This document shows, one piece after another, positions 16,423-24,411 of a DNA stretch of 64,000 nucleotides (positions within the stretch are counted from its first letter, which is position 1; each line of letters starts with the position of its first letter). Under the pieces are notes generated by a model that saw only the letters and a list, made by a program, of their open reading frames with translations, made no database searches and was not told the origin of the DNA. The translations under genes were made by a program, and so were the position numbers. This stretch comes from Actinomadura madurae (GTDB lineage Bacteria; Actinomycetota; Actinomycetes; Streptosporangiales; Streptosporangiaceae), in the NCBI RefSeq assembly GCF_900115095.1, contig NZ_FOVH01000012.1, positions 223,506 through 287,505 on the forward strand, in the 5' to 3' direction.

Positions 16423-17727
16423 TCATTGGGTCGACGTGCGTTGGGCGAGCCAGCCTGCCATCGCGCGGACGCCGATGCCAATGGCTCGTTCATCGGGGTC
16501 GAAGGTGCCCAGGTGCGGATAGCAGGTGGTGATGTCGGCGCCGGGCGTGCGGACGCCGAGGAAGGTGTAGGTGCCGGGAATGCGGTCCAGGAACAGCGCG
16601 TAGTCCTCGCCGTTGAAGGGGACCGCAGCCTGCAGCACGGTGACCGAGTCGGAGCCGAGGACGCGGCGCAGGTGGTGCTTGAGGGCATGGCCTTCCTTCT
16701 GCGGGCAGACCATGGCGGGAAATGGCTCGGCGGAGAAGCTCAGCCGAGAGCCGGCGTAGGGCTGGGTGAGGCGTCGGATGGTGTCACGTACCTCGACGTA
16801 TCGCTCCTCGGGCCAGCACTTGTAGGACGCCTCCACCTTGATCCTTCCTTCGGCGTCGGCCTCGCCCGCTTGGGCCCGGATGGCGATGAACCGGGCCAGT
16901 GGTCCCGCCGGTGTTTGGATGTCTCGGACGAGTCGCTCGAAGTCCGCGGGGGTCTGCGGGATGGCCACGGTGCCGAGTGCGTTGATCCCGGTCGTGAGCT
17001 GCCGTGCCTGCTCGGCCGCGTCGGGGCCGGTCAGGGTGATGGCGGCATGGTCGTGGCCCGGCAGCCCGGTACCGGGGGTGACGGCGAATTGGCCGACCGG
17101 GAACGGGCCGCAGTGCAGGGCGTGGATCTCCTGCGGCCTGGTCCGTTCCAGCACGCCGTCGGCGAGCATCGCGCGGGCACCCGTCAGGTTCTCCTCGGCG
17201 GGCTGGAAGAGGAAGACCAGCTTGCCGCCGAGTCCGTGCCTCAACCGTGCCAGGACCTGCGCGACGCCGACGCCCACCGTGGTGTGCAGATCATGCCCGC
17301 ACAGGTGCGCCGCTTCGCCGCCGCCGCCGATCTGATCGGCTGGAGGCACCGCGTCCATGTCCGCGCGATAGGCGACCGTGGGTCCGGCATGGGCGCCTTG
17401 GAGGACACCGACGACCCCGTGCCCGCCCACGCCGACGGTCACGCGCAGTCCTGCGGCACGGAGCCGGCCCGCCACCGTTGCGGCGGTGCGGCTTTCGGCA
17501 CCGGCGAGCTCGGGGTGGTGATGGATGCGCCGGCGCAGGGCGACGAGAGCGCGGTCGAGCCGCGCCGCCACGGCGTCGATCGACTTCTGGTCTACCGGCG
17601 GGCCGGCTGGGGCGTGGCGGGGGACAGCGTCGGCGTGGACGGGGGCGGCGACGGCTCCTGCGCCGATCACCGCGGCGCTGCCGAGAAGGGTGCGGCGGGT
17701 GAAGTGGTGTTCGTCCGACTGCGGCAT
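16423..17727 (-). CDS. Tat-exported M20-family amidohydrolase/peptidase
   Basis: 434 residues. The N-terminus has a twin-arginine signal (HFTRRTLLGSAAVIGAGAVA), so the enzyme is exported folded. The M20 core shows the metal-binding CGHDLHTTVG motif, the acidic FLFQPAEEN motif and a late NGEDYALF segment. This arrangement fits N-acyl-amino-acid or hippurate/IAA-conjugate amidohydrolases. The ATG at 17727 has GGAGGGAACA upstream; the frame extends to 17871, but that part lacks coding character. It is divergent from an ArsR-type regulator 168 bp away, suggesting local regulation. Confidence 0.87.
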   Translation of the reverse strand: MPQSDEHHFTRRTLLGSAAVIGAGAVAAPVHADAVPRHAPAGPPVDQKSIDAVAARLDRALVALRRRIHHHPELAGAESRTAATVAGRLRAAGLRVTVGVGGHGVVGVLQGAHAGPTVAYRADMDAVPPADQIGGGGEAAHLCGHDLHTTVGVGVAQVLARLRHGLGGKLVFLFQPAEENLTGARAMLADGVLERTRPQEIHALHCGPFPVGQFAVTPGTGLPGHDHAAITLTGPDAAEQARQLTTGINALGTVAIPQTPADFERLVRDIQTPAGPLARFIAIRAQAGEADAEGRIKVEASYKCWPEERYVEVRDTIRRLTQPYAGSRLSFSAEPFPAMVCPQKEGHALKHHLRRVLGSDSVTVLQAAVPFNGEDYALFLDRIPGTYTFLGVRTPGADITTCYPHLGTFDPDERAIGIGVRAMAGWLAQRTSTQ

Positions 17728-17841
17728 TGTTCCCTCCGTTGATGTGGGGAGATACGGCGGTAACCCGAGGTGACCGTGATGCATGCGTCCCGGCGACCCC
17801 GGGGGGGTGTGGTGAGGCAACGCGGAACACTCCAGTCCGTA

Positions 17842-17871
17842 TTGCAGAACTCTTTGCAAAGAACTATGCAA
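17842..17871. promoter_or_regulatory. Putative operator: TTGCA/TTTGCAAA/TGCAA array
   Basis: TTGCA (17842-17846), spacer GAACTC, the palindrome TTTGCAAA (17853-17860), spacer GAACTA, TGCAA (17867-17871). The array is symmetrical, with equal 6-bp spacers, and lies 24 bp upstream of the ArsR-type gene and within the divergent promoter region of the M20 gene. It looks like an autoregulatory winged-helix operator. Confidence 0.55.
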
Positions 17872-17894
17872 CGGCTTTTGGTAGAGTGCAAGCG

Positions 17895-18461
17895 ATGTCG
17901 GACAGTCCGGAACCCCGCCAGCTCTCTGATGCCGCGGCGCTGCGCGCGCTGCGCCACCCGCTGCGGAAGCGGATCATGCGGGTGCTCGATCGGGACGGGC
18001 CCGCGACGGCCACTTCACTGGCCCGGGCGCTGGGCGAGAACACCGGTGCGACCAGCTACCACCTGCGGCAGCTGGCCGCGCACGGGTTCATCGAGGAGGC
18101 TTCCGAGCACGGCAGCGGCCGGGAGCGCTGGTGGCGGGTTCCTCGGCATGACTTGCGCTTCCCGCCGCGCAGCCGGATGAGCCCGGAGATGCGCCGAGAG
18201 TTGGCGAAGTTCGAGCAGTTCGAGGCGGTCGAGGACGCCGAGGCGCTGGCCCGGTTCCAGGCACGGCGCGACCTGATGGGCAAGTGGGGCGACGCCGAAC
18301 TGTTCGCGCGAGGGGAACTGGCCCTCACCCTTCCGCAGGTCACCGAGTTCTGGAACGACTACATGGCGCTCTTCACCCGCTACGTCCAGGCGAGCGATCC
18401 CCCTGACCCGGACGCGCGCACGATACTGGTCCGCTTCATGGCATTCCCCGAAGTCGACTGA
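17895..18461 (+). CDS. ArsR-like winged-helix regulator
   Basis: 188 residues with an N-terminal winged HTH (about 12-85): ALRALRHPLRKRIMRVLDRD, ATSLARALGENTGATSYHLR and a beta wing ending in GRERWWRVP. The C-terminal half (about 95-188) is helical with many charged residues. No cysteine metal site is visible, so a metal sensor is unlikely. The family resembles ArsR/HTH_20 proteins that sense organic ligands. The ATG at 17895 is preferred because the upstream in-frame stretch overlaps the palindromic operator. It probably controls itself and the divergent M20 amidohydrolase. Confidence 0.85.
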   Translation: MSDSPEPRQLSDAAALRALRHPLRKRIMRVLDRDGPATATSLARALGENTGATSYHLRQLAAHGFIEEASEHGSGRERWWRVPRHDLRFPPRSRMSPEMRRELAKFEQFEAVEDAEALARFQARRDLMGKWGDAELFARGELALTLPQVTEFWNDYMALFTRYVQASDPPDPDARTILVRFMAFPEVD

Positions 18462-18784
18462 TGTGCCGCGGCCGGGAGCGCGCCGGTGGTTCCGGTCCGG
18501 GCGTGGTGCATGGCGACCTGCGGCGGCCACGAGGGCGGTAACTGCGTTGAGGCGCCGATAATCTCCATCTCGCCGGACAACGAGTGTTCCTTTACGTGCG
18601 GCGAGGTAAAAGCGTACCGCGCATTGCGCGGTATTCCGCTGTGTACCACATCGGGGGCCCGCGGGGCCTCCCCGGACCTTGGCTGATCTACGCCCTCCGG
18701 GCCATAAAGTGCTACCCAAATCGTCATGGGCTCTGACCGGGAATGGGGCGGCTGTCATCGGGTACGGCTCGCGCAGGGGGAAGG
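18462..18784. other. 323-bp intergenic region
   Basis: No gene is supported. The stretch around 18590-18640 is more AT-rich than its neighbours and may hold the promoter of the small membrane protein at 18785. Confidence 0.4.
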
Positions 18785-18940
18785 ATGCTGTTCATCTTCG
18801 ATGCCATGATCCGCGTGCTGGGCTACTACTTCGGGACCGGCCACAAGGTCATGCTCTCTATCGGCTTTATAGTGCTGGTCGCGCTCGTACTATGGCGGAT
18901 CGTGTTGATCCGGCGGCGCGCCCAAAGACGTCGCCGGTAA
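18785..18940 (+). CDS. Small single-span membrane protein
   Basis: A 51-residue ORF starts at ATG 18785, preceded by GGGGGAAGG. A hydrophobic N-terminal segment (MLFIFDAMIRVLGYYF) is followed by a clear membrane span (VMLSIGFIVLVALVLWRIVL) and a strongly basic tail (RRRAQRRRR). The topology predicts a cytoplasmic C-terminus. No family is recognised. The ribosome site and the clean span support a real gene; the start could also be upstream at 18743. Confidence 0.5.
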   Translation: MLFIFDAMIRVLGYYFGTGHKVMLSIGFIVLVALVLWRIVLIRRRAQRRRR

Positions 18941-19379
18941 CGCTCCCGCACAGGTGCCGGCTGCGAGGAGCCCTCAGTCCACGACAAACAGGAGTTACTG
19001 CTTGATGCTCCGGCGACGGCCACGCACGCAGGCGGGGTACTGCCCGACCCCGACCACACCGACCACACCACCCCCGGCGGCGGAGACGCGCCCATCCCCT
19101 CGTCTTTTCGAGGCACGAGCCGACGGGGCCGGTGGCTGATCGATATCCGATCTCCGGGGGTTGTCCTGTAGCCGCGGACCGGGCGCCGGATCCTGGGTGT
19201 CTCGGGCCTGTCGTCTGGCCGTCCGGAACTCTCTCCTTCGAGGCCGATGTGCGATGCCGAGGCGGCTCGCGCGGTGTGCCGTGACTCTGCGTGACACTGT
19301 GAGCCTTGACACAGCTCATCCTTGCTGGTGACTATGCGCTTATTCACCTTCGGCTCATCCCTCGGGAGAGTTGAGAAGC
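18941..19379. other. 439-bp region without a supported gene
   Basis: I see no confident ORF, RNA gene or strong hairpin. Frames on both strands have random codon character. Confidence 0.4.
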
Positions 19380-19684
19380 ATGTTCCGCACCACATCGCTC
19401 CGCGCCGGTCTCCCCGCCGGTGTGCTCGGGCTGACGGCCGCGGAGCCCCGCTGGGTCTGCTGGCCGGTGCGCTGTCGGTGGCCCTGCTCGCGCAGGTCGT
19501 CGCGGTCACGGCCATGCCCGACTACTTCACCCGGTTGCTCTACGCTGCCCTGCTCGGAGCGATCGTGGCCATCGAGAGCCCCGAACTGCATCAGGCGATG
19601 GACCGGCTCCGAGCACACCGCGCGGACGCGACGCCGCACCGGCGGGCGGAACCAGTCAGCGCTGTCGGGGGAGGCCGACGATGA
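19380..19684 (+). pseudogene. Frameshifted small membrane protein
   Basis: From ATG 19380 (CGGGAGAG upstream) the frame reads MFRTTSLRAGLPAGVLGLTA. It then passes at about 19440-19450 into another frame that reads GLLAGALSVALLAQVVAVTA and continues with LLYAALLGAIVAIESPELHQ to 19684. The two hydrophobic blocks only make sense together, so a one-base indel in a roughly 100-residue two-span protein is likely. Family unknown. A sequencing error is an alternative explanation. Confidence 0.35.
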
Positions 19685-19875
19685 CGGAAACGGCCATGTC
19701 CATGGTCGAGGACGGTCCGACCTGCGCGTGGAGGCGCGCGTCCCCGAGCAACCGTCCGGGCTCGGCCGGCTTCCCGACGGACGGTCGCCGGTCGTCTCCA
19801 TGGTCGACCGCAAGATTCTTGCCGCCTGGACGCGGAGGGCGGGCTGTGTGGGCCGACCATGATCCCGCAGGTGGT

Positions 19876-20646
19876 TCAGGCCGAGTTGCCGACGCTCCGC
19901 TTCGGGCCGTCACCCGATCGGCTCGACAGGGATGCGGCGGTCTCCGCGACGAGCGGCCCGAACTCTCGAGCCGACTGGGCGTTCAAGCGGAAGGACGGGC
20001 CGCCGATGCCGAGGGCACCCACGACGGCGCCGGTTGAGTCGAAGACGGGGGCCGCGAGCGAGTTCAGGCCCTTTTCCCGCTCCTGTTCGGTCAGGATCCA
20101 GCCTTGCTCGCGGGTGAGCGCCAGCTGCGCCTCCAGCTCGGGTGGGACCTCGATCCCGGCGCCCTCATTCATTTCGACGAGAACTGCGCTGAGGAGATGT
20201 CGGTCGTAGGCCAGGAACACCTTTCCGGCGGCGCCGGCGCGCATCGGCATCAGTTGCCCGACATAGCCCCGGAAGATGATCGATTGGTGAGACAGCTTGA
20301 CCACGACCGCCACACGCGTGGTACCGCGCGGGATGTACATACCCGCTGTCTCGCCCGTCTGGTCGCGGAGATGTGCCGCTGCCCGGTCTGCCGCTTCCAG
20401 GAGGTCCGAGGCGGCTGTCGCGGCCGCCGTCCAGGTGAGCACCCGCAACCCGACTCTGTAGGTATCTCCGGTCTTGTGGAGCAGTTCCAGTGCCACCAGC
20501 GTGTTGATCAGTCGAGCGACGGTGGTCACCGGCAAACCGGTCAGGCGGTGGAGATCGCCGACGGATAGGTGTGTGCGCTCTGGTGTGAAGCAGTCGAGGA
20601 GCTTGACCGCCTTCTCGAGCACGAGGACGGAGGGACCCGCCGCCAT
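19876..20646 (-). CDS. IclR-family transcriptional regulator
   Basis: 256 residues: N-terminal winged HTH (about 8-70; KAVKLLDCFTPERTHLSVGD, then GLPVTTVARLINTLVALELL) and a C-terminal effector domain (about 85-250) with MRAGAAGKVFLAY and EREKGLNSLAAPVFDSTGAV. The effector pocket of IclR proteins typically binds organic acids. Start 20646 is chosen because GGGAGAAAGGC precedes it; the frame continues to 20709. It is the last gene downstream of the ABC transporter genes on the same strand, about 100 bp after the permease, and is the obvious regulator of the divergent operons that share palindromic boxes at 24.24-24.39 kb. Confidence 0.9.
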   Translation of the reverse strand: MAAGPSVLVLEKAVKLLDCFTPERTHLSVGDLHRLTGLPVTTVARLINTLVALELLHKTGDTYRVGLRVLTWTAAATAASDLLEAADRAAAHLRDQTGETAGMYIPRGTTRVAVVVKLSHQSIIFRGYVGQLMPMRAGAAGKVFLAYDRHLLSAVLVEMNEGAGIEVPPELEAQLALTREQGWILTEQEREKGLNSLAAPVFDSTGAVVGALGIGGPSFRLNAQSAREFGPLVAETAASLSSRSGDGPKRSVGNSA

Positions 20647-20748
20647 GCCTTTCTCCCTTCCTCGCCAGGCGAGTTTCCGTGAGGTCGTTTTCTGTGATGT
20701 CGCCTTCATCTGGCCACTGCCCCCGGATCAGGAGCCCGGCGCTTCAGT

Positions 20749-21546
20749 TTAGGCATTGTGTCCGTAGCGCTCGGCGGTCCAGCGCTCGGCCCAGGTGAGG
20801 AGTGCGGTAGGCGCGAGGGCGAGCACCGCGATAAGGATCACCTCTCCCGCGATGTTCTCCATGCGCCCGATGGAGACGTTGCGCAAGAGTTCCTGGCCGA
20901 GGCCCGATGAACCAGCGAACATCTCGGCGAGGACCAACCCGAGGAAGGTGAATCCGAAGGACAGCCGCAACCCGCCGGCGATCGCGGGCAGGGCGGAGGG
21001 CCACACGATCTTTCGCATCACCTGGATCTCCCCCACACGTAGCGACGCGGCCAGCTTCAGGTGGGTTCGGGACACACCGCGGGTCGCCTCGGCCGCGATG
21101 ATGAACATGGGCACGACGCCACAGGCGAAGGCGAACGAGCCGCGACTCAGGTCACCCAGCCCGAGCACGAGCAGGAAGACGGGGAACAATGTCACCTTCG
21201 GCACGGAGTTCAGCACATAGACCAGGGGAAGGAGCGCACGCGACCAGAAGGCGCGTACGCCCAGCAGGGTACCGGCGATGGCGCCGGCGGCCGCGGCCGC
21301 CATGTAGGCGATGGCGAGGACACGCACGGTGTCGAGGACACTCGCCCGGAACCGGGGATTGCCGAGTTCGGCCTGCAATCCCTTGACGGCCGCTCCGGGT
21401 GCGGGGACGACGGTGCTCTTCAGCACTGTTGCCGTCCCCCACCAGCACGCCACGACGAGGAGCGCGAACAGGATCGGTGGCCAGAGCCGCCCGAGGCCGT
21501 TGGCGACCGCCCTCCGCCGGGGCGAGACGGGGGTTTGCGCGGTCAT
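20749..21546 (-). CDS. ABC transporter permease (NitT/TauT type), second permease
   Basis: 265 residues with about six membrane spans and the EAA-type cytoplasmic loop around LKLAASLRVGEIQVMRKIVW (EAAxxxGAS-related), matching SsuC/TauC-like permeases. The ATG overlaps the preceding permease stop (ATGA at 21543-21546) and is preceded by GGAGG. Together with the gene at 21543-22367 it forms a heterodimeric membrane channel. The substrate is probably an organic acid or aromatic acid anion, judged from the linked catabolic operon. Confidence 0.9.
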   Translation of the reverse strand: MTAQTPVSPRRRAVANGLGRLWPPILFALLVVACWWGTATVLKSTVVPAPGAAVKGLQAELGNPRFRASVLDTVRVLAIAYMAAAAAGAIAGTLLGVRAFWSRALLPLVYVLNSVPKVTLFPVFLLVLGLGDLSRGSFAFACGVVPMFIIAAEATRGVSRTHLKLAASLRVGEIQVMRKIVWPSALPAIAGGLRLSFGFTFLGLVLAEMFAGSSGLGQELLRNVSIGRMENIAGEVILIAVLALAPTALLTWAERWTAERYGHNA

Positions 21547-22367
21547 CGTTGCCTCCAGTCGATGGCGGAACCGAGGCGGTCGACGAGCAGGACGAGAGCG
21601 AGGGCGAGGATGGAGACGAGGAAGATGCCGCCGTAGGTATCGCGCGAGTCGAAACTCTCGTAGGCCCGCGAGATGAAGTGTCCCACTCCCCGTGTCGCGA
21701 GGATGAACTCGGTCGCGAGGACGGAGATGATCGCGTAGGAGAGCGCGAGTTTGAGGCCCGAGATGATGTCCGGGAGCGCGGCGGGCCCCAGGATCAGGCG
21801 GAAGTGCTGCCATCGGGTCAGCCGCAGCGAGTGGGATACCTTCGCGACCGAGGCGGGGACCGAGGAGAAGCCGTCGCGTGCCCGGGCGATCACCACGACT
21901 ACGCTGAACGATGTCGAGATCAGGATGATGGGCGTCAGCCCGGTGCCGAGGATCACGACCAGGAGCGGATACATGGCGAAGGTCGGGACCGCGTAGAAGA
22001 CCGAGACATAGGGCTGCAATGCGCGGTCGCACCAGCCGAAGCCGTGCATGCCGAACGCGATGGCGACCCCGAGGATTCCGGCGGCGACGAAGCTGATGCC
22101 GACCGCGAGCGCCGTCCACGCGAGGTCATCGCGCAGGAAGGTCGACTCCCTGATGAGCTCGGATGCACGGACCGCCATGTCGGTGACGGGCACGAGTTCG
22201 AACGGCGTCGCCAGGACGTAACGCGCATACACCTCCACTCCGCCCAGGAAGACGACAAGGGCGGCGATGCGCCACACCGGAGGGGGGAGGCCGAGCGATC
22301 GGCCCTGGTCCAGCCGGAGGTAGCCGGGGAGCGTCGAACGCGAGCCCGAGGATGCCAGGCGGGTCAC
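21543..22367 (-). CDS. ABC transporter permease (NitT/TauT type), first permease
   Basis: 274 residues, starting at GTG that overlaps the ATPase stop (GTGA at 22364-22367). The core contains the permease loop with SVPASVAKVSHSLRLTRWQH and six likely spans; the N-terminal 30 residues are cytoplasmic. The protein differs enough from the neighbouring permease to suggest a heterodimer rather than a recent duplication. Translational coupling on both sides supports a tightly regulated importer operon. Confidence 0.9.
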   Translation of the reverse strand: MTRLASSGSRSTLPGYLRLDQGRSLGLPPPVWRIAALVVFLGGVEVYARYVLATPFELVPVTDMAVRASELIRESTFLRDDLAWTALAVGISFVAAGILGVAIAFGMHGFGWCDRALQPYVSVFYAVPTFAMYPLLVVILGTGLTPIILISTSFSVVVVIARARDGFSSVPASVAKVSHSLRLTRWQHFRLILGPAALPDIISGLKLALSYAIISVLATEFILATRGVGHFISRAYESFDSRDTYGGIFLVSILALALVLLVDRLGSAIDWRQR

Positions 22368-23218
22368 GATGTTGCCTGCATGCTGGTCGAGGCTTCGTGG
22401 CGAAGTGTGCTCCAGATGCGTTCGGTCGCCTCGACTGCCATCGGCATGGTCAGTGTGTCCTCGGCGCGGGGTCGAGGCAGGTCGATGCCGATCTCGTCGA
22501 GGAACGTTCCGGGGCGGGCACCCATCACCAGCACTCGGTCCGAGAGGAGGACCGCCTCCTGGATGCTGTGGGTGATGAACAGGACGGCCGCGTCCAGCCG
22601 TTCGACCACGGCGAGGAGCTCGAAGGCCATGAGGAGGCGGGTCTGTTCGTCGAGCGCACCGAACGGCTCGTCGGCCAGAATGAGGTCCGGCTCCATGATC
22701 AGAGCGCGCGCGATGGCGACGCGCTGCCTCATCCCGCCCGAGAGCTGGCCGGGGTGGTGGGCGGCGAACCCGGACAGCCCCACTTTCTCCAGCAGGGCGG
22801 CGGCCTGAGCGCGGCGTTCGGCTCGGGCCACCCGGCGGACCTCGAGCGGGAAGGCGACGTTGTCGAGGACCGTGCGCCACGGGAGGGTCGCCGAATCCTG
22901 AAAGATGACCGCGGTGTGGCGGCGCGGTCCCTTCAGGGGCTCGTCCGCGACCCTTACCGCGCCCGACGACGGGACCTGGAGTCCGGCGACGAGCTCGAGC
23001 AAGGTCGACTTCCCACACCCACTGGGACCGACGATCGACACGAACTCTCCCTGCCGGATGTCCAGGTCGACCGGTCCGAGCGCGTCGACGGTTCCGAACC
23101 TGCGCGTCACCTGTCGAGCCTGCACGTGACTCGTGCGGATCGGTGGCTCTGGAACGGACGTTGCGGTCGATTCGTGTGGTGCCACGATGATCAGCCCTCC
23201 TGGGTCAGGCTCGTTCAC
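22364..23218 (-). CDS. ABC transporter ATP-binding protein (NitT/TauT type)
   Basis: All nucleotide-binding motifs are visible: Walker A GPSGCGKST (about 64-72), Q-loop VIFQDSATLPW, signature LSGGMRQR, Walker B LILADEPFGALDE and the switch histidine in FITHSIQEA. It powers import through the two permeases. The longest start is GTG 23218, overlapping the binding-protein stop by GTGA. An alternative GTG at 23185 has a better ribosome site (GGAGGG 9 bp upstream) and would shorten the protein by 11 residues. Confidence 0.93.
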   Translation of the reverse strand: MNEPDPGGLIIVAPHESTATSVPEPPIRTSHVQARQVTRRFGTVDALGPVDLDIRQGEFVSIVGPSGCGKSTLLELVAGLQVPSSGAVRVADEPLKGPRRHTAVIFQDSATLPWRTVLDNVAFPLEVRRVARAERRAQAAALLEKVGLSGFAAHHPGQLSGGMRQRVAIARALIMEPDLILADEPFGALDEQTRLLMAFELLAVVERLDAAVLFITHSIQEAVLLSDRVLVMGARPGTFLDEIGIDLPRPRAEDTLTMPMAVEATERIWSTLRHEASTSMQATS

Positions 23219-24225
23219 GAGCAGTCGGTGGGTAGCTCCGCGGTGGCGCCTCTGGGAAGGAAGCTGCCGTCGAACAGGCCGCAGTAGTCGACCCCGCCCT
23301 TGAGGCCGCTCAGCTCGGCGGACTTGGTGCCCGACTTGAGGGACTCGGGGTTGAAGCCGATATTCCAGGCCACCGCTCCCGTCGCGCCCTTGACGACCTC
23401 AAGGGCGGCGTCATACGACACGTCAACGTGCGCGGCGTAGAGTTTCGCCGTTTCCTCGGGATTCCCGGTCGCCCACTTGATCGCCTCCTGATAGCCGGCC
23501 AGAACGGCCTTGACGACATCGGGGTGGTCCTTGGCGAATCGCGGGCTCGTCGTGATCACGCTGGCCTGGAACTTGTCGACGTAGTCATGGGTCCTGACGA
23601 CGAGCTTGAAGTCGTCCTTGTGGCGGCTGGCCAGCGTGGGAGGAAGCCAAGCGACGTCCACCTTGCCGGCTTCCAGGAGGGCGACGCCTTCGCCGACACC
23701 GCCTGCGGCGACGCGCTCGGCCTTGGTCGGCAGGCCGGCCTCCTCCAGGATCATGAAGGACAGCGCGTAGATCGAGGAGCCGGGATTGGTGTATGCCCAG
23801 GACCGGATGTCGGCGAGCTTGTTGACCTCATCGTTGTCCTTGCGCGCGTAGTACTCCCCGCCGTGGGTGTTCTGTACGCCGCCGCCGACGGCCACGAGCG
23901 GCACGCCTTCCTTGGCGGCGTGGAGGACGGAGTTGTAGCCGACCTCGCCGATCGGAAGGTCACCGGACAGCTGCGTCCGCAGGGTCGCGCTACCGCCGCT
24001 GCCGGCCACGATCTTGCCGACCTTGACGCCGTGTTCCTCGAAGAATCCTCGCTTCTGACCGACGAGCCAGGGGATCGAGTAGAACTCGTTGGCCGCCAGG
24101 ACCGCGACATCCAGTTGGTAGGGGTTCTCCGGGTCGGCTCCTCTCTGCGACGACGAGCACGCGGCGCTGAGGCTCAGGGCGGCCGCCAGCCCGACGAGGC
24201 TCAGGCGTGACGTCAAGCGGTTCAT
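23215..24225 (-). CDS. ABC transporter substrate-binding lipoprotein (NMT1/THI5-like)
   Basis: 336 residues with a lipoprotein signal ending at C23 (LSLSAAC), followed by a bilobed binding protein of the SsuA/TauA/NMT1 fold. The early DVAVLAANEFYSIPWLVGQK and the GSGGSATLRTQLSGDLPIGE loop are typical of the family. It captures the substrate outside the membrane and delivers it to the permeases. The ATG at 24225 follows GGAGAGGGGG. The promoter region directly upstream contains a GATGTGGT-N7-ACCACATC inverted repeat (24243-24265). Substrate unknown; the neighbouring hydratase/lyase genes suggest a carboxylate. Confidence 0.9.
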   Translation of the reverse strand: MNRLTSRLSLVGLAAALSLSAACSSSQRGADPENPYQLDVAVLAANEFYSIPWLVGQKRGFFEEHGVKVGKIVAGSGGSATLRTQLSGDLPIGEVGYNSVLHAAKEGVPLVAVGGGVQNTHGGEYYARKDNDEVNKLADIRSWAYTNPGSSIYALSFMILEEAGLPTKAERVAAGGVGEGVALLEAGKVDVAWLPPTLASRHKDDFKLVVRTHDYVDKFQASVITTSPRFAKDHPDVVKAVLAGYQEAIKWATGNPEETAKLYAAHVDVSYDAALEVVKGATGAVAWNIGFNPESLKSGTKSAELSGLKGGVDYCGLFDGSFLPRGATAELPTDCS

Positions 24226-24242
24226 GCGAACCCCCTCTCCAG

Positions 24243-24269
24243 GATGTGGTGTCATCAACCACATCGTGG
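24243..24269. promoter_or_regulatory. IclR-type operator box A (ABC importer side)
   Basis: GATGTGGT (24243-24250), N7, ACCACATC (24258-24265) overlaps a second dyad CCAC-ATC-GTGG (24259-24269). The 14-mer CAACCACATCGTGG (24256-24269) recurs in reverse orientation at 24377-24390. It lies 18 bp upstream of the binding-protein start. Confidence 0.7.
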
Positions 24270-24364
24270 CGTGACCGTACTCACATCGTCGAAGCATTGT
24301 CAACGCACAACGCATCGTTCGTCCGCAGGTCGTGAGGGCTAGCGTCCAGATCTGCACTGCACTA

Positions 24365-24390
24365 TGGTTTCGTAAACCACGATGTGGTTG
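24365..24390. promoter_or_regulatory. IclR-type operator box B (catabolic operon side)
   Basis: Two overlapping perfect dyads: TGGTTT-CGT-AAACCA (24365-24379) and AACCAC-GAT-GTGGTT (24375-24389). The second contains the reverse complement of the 14-mer found at 24256-24269. It lies about 22 bp upstream of the first gene of the + strand operon. Confidence 0.75.
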
Positions 24391-24411
24391 ATCGGTCGAA
24401 GGGAGCGCCGC

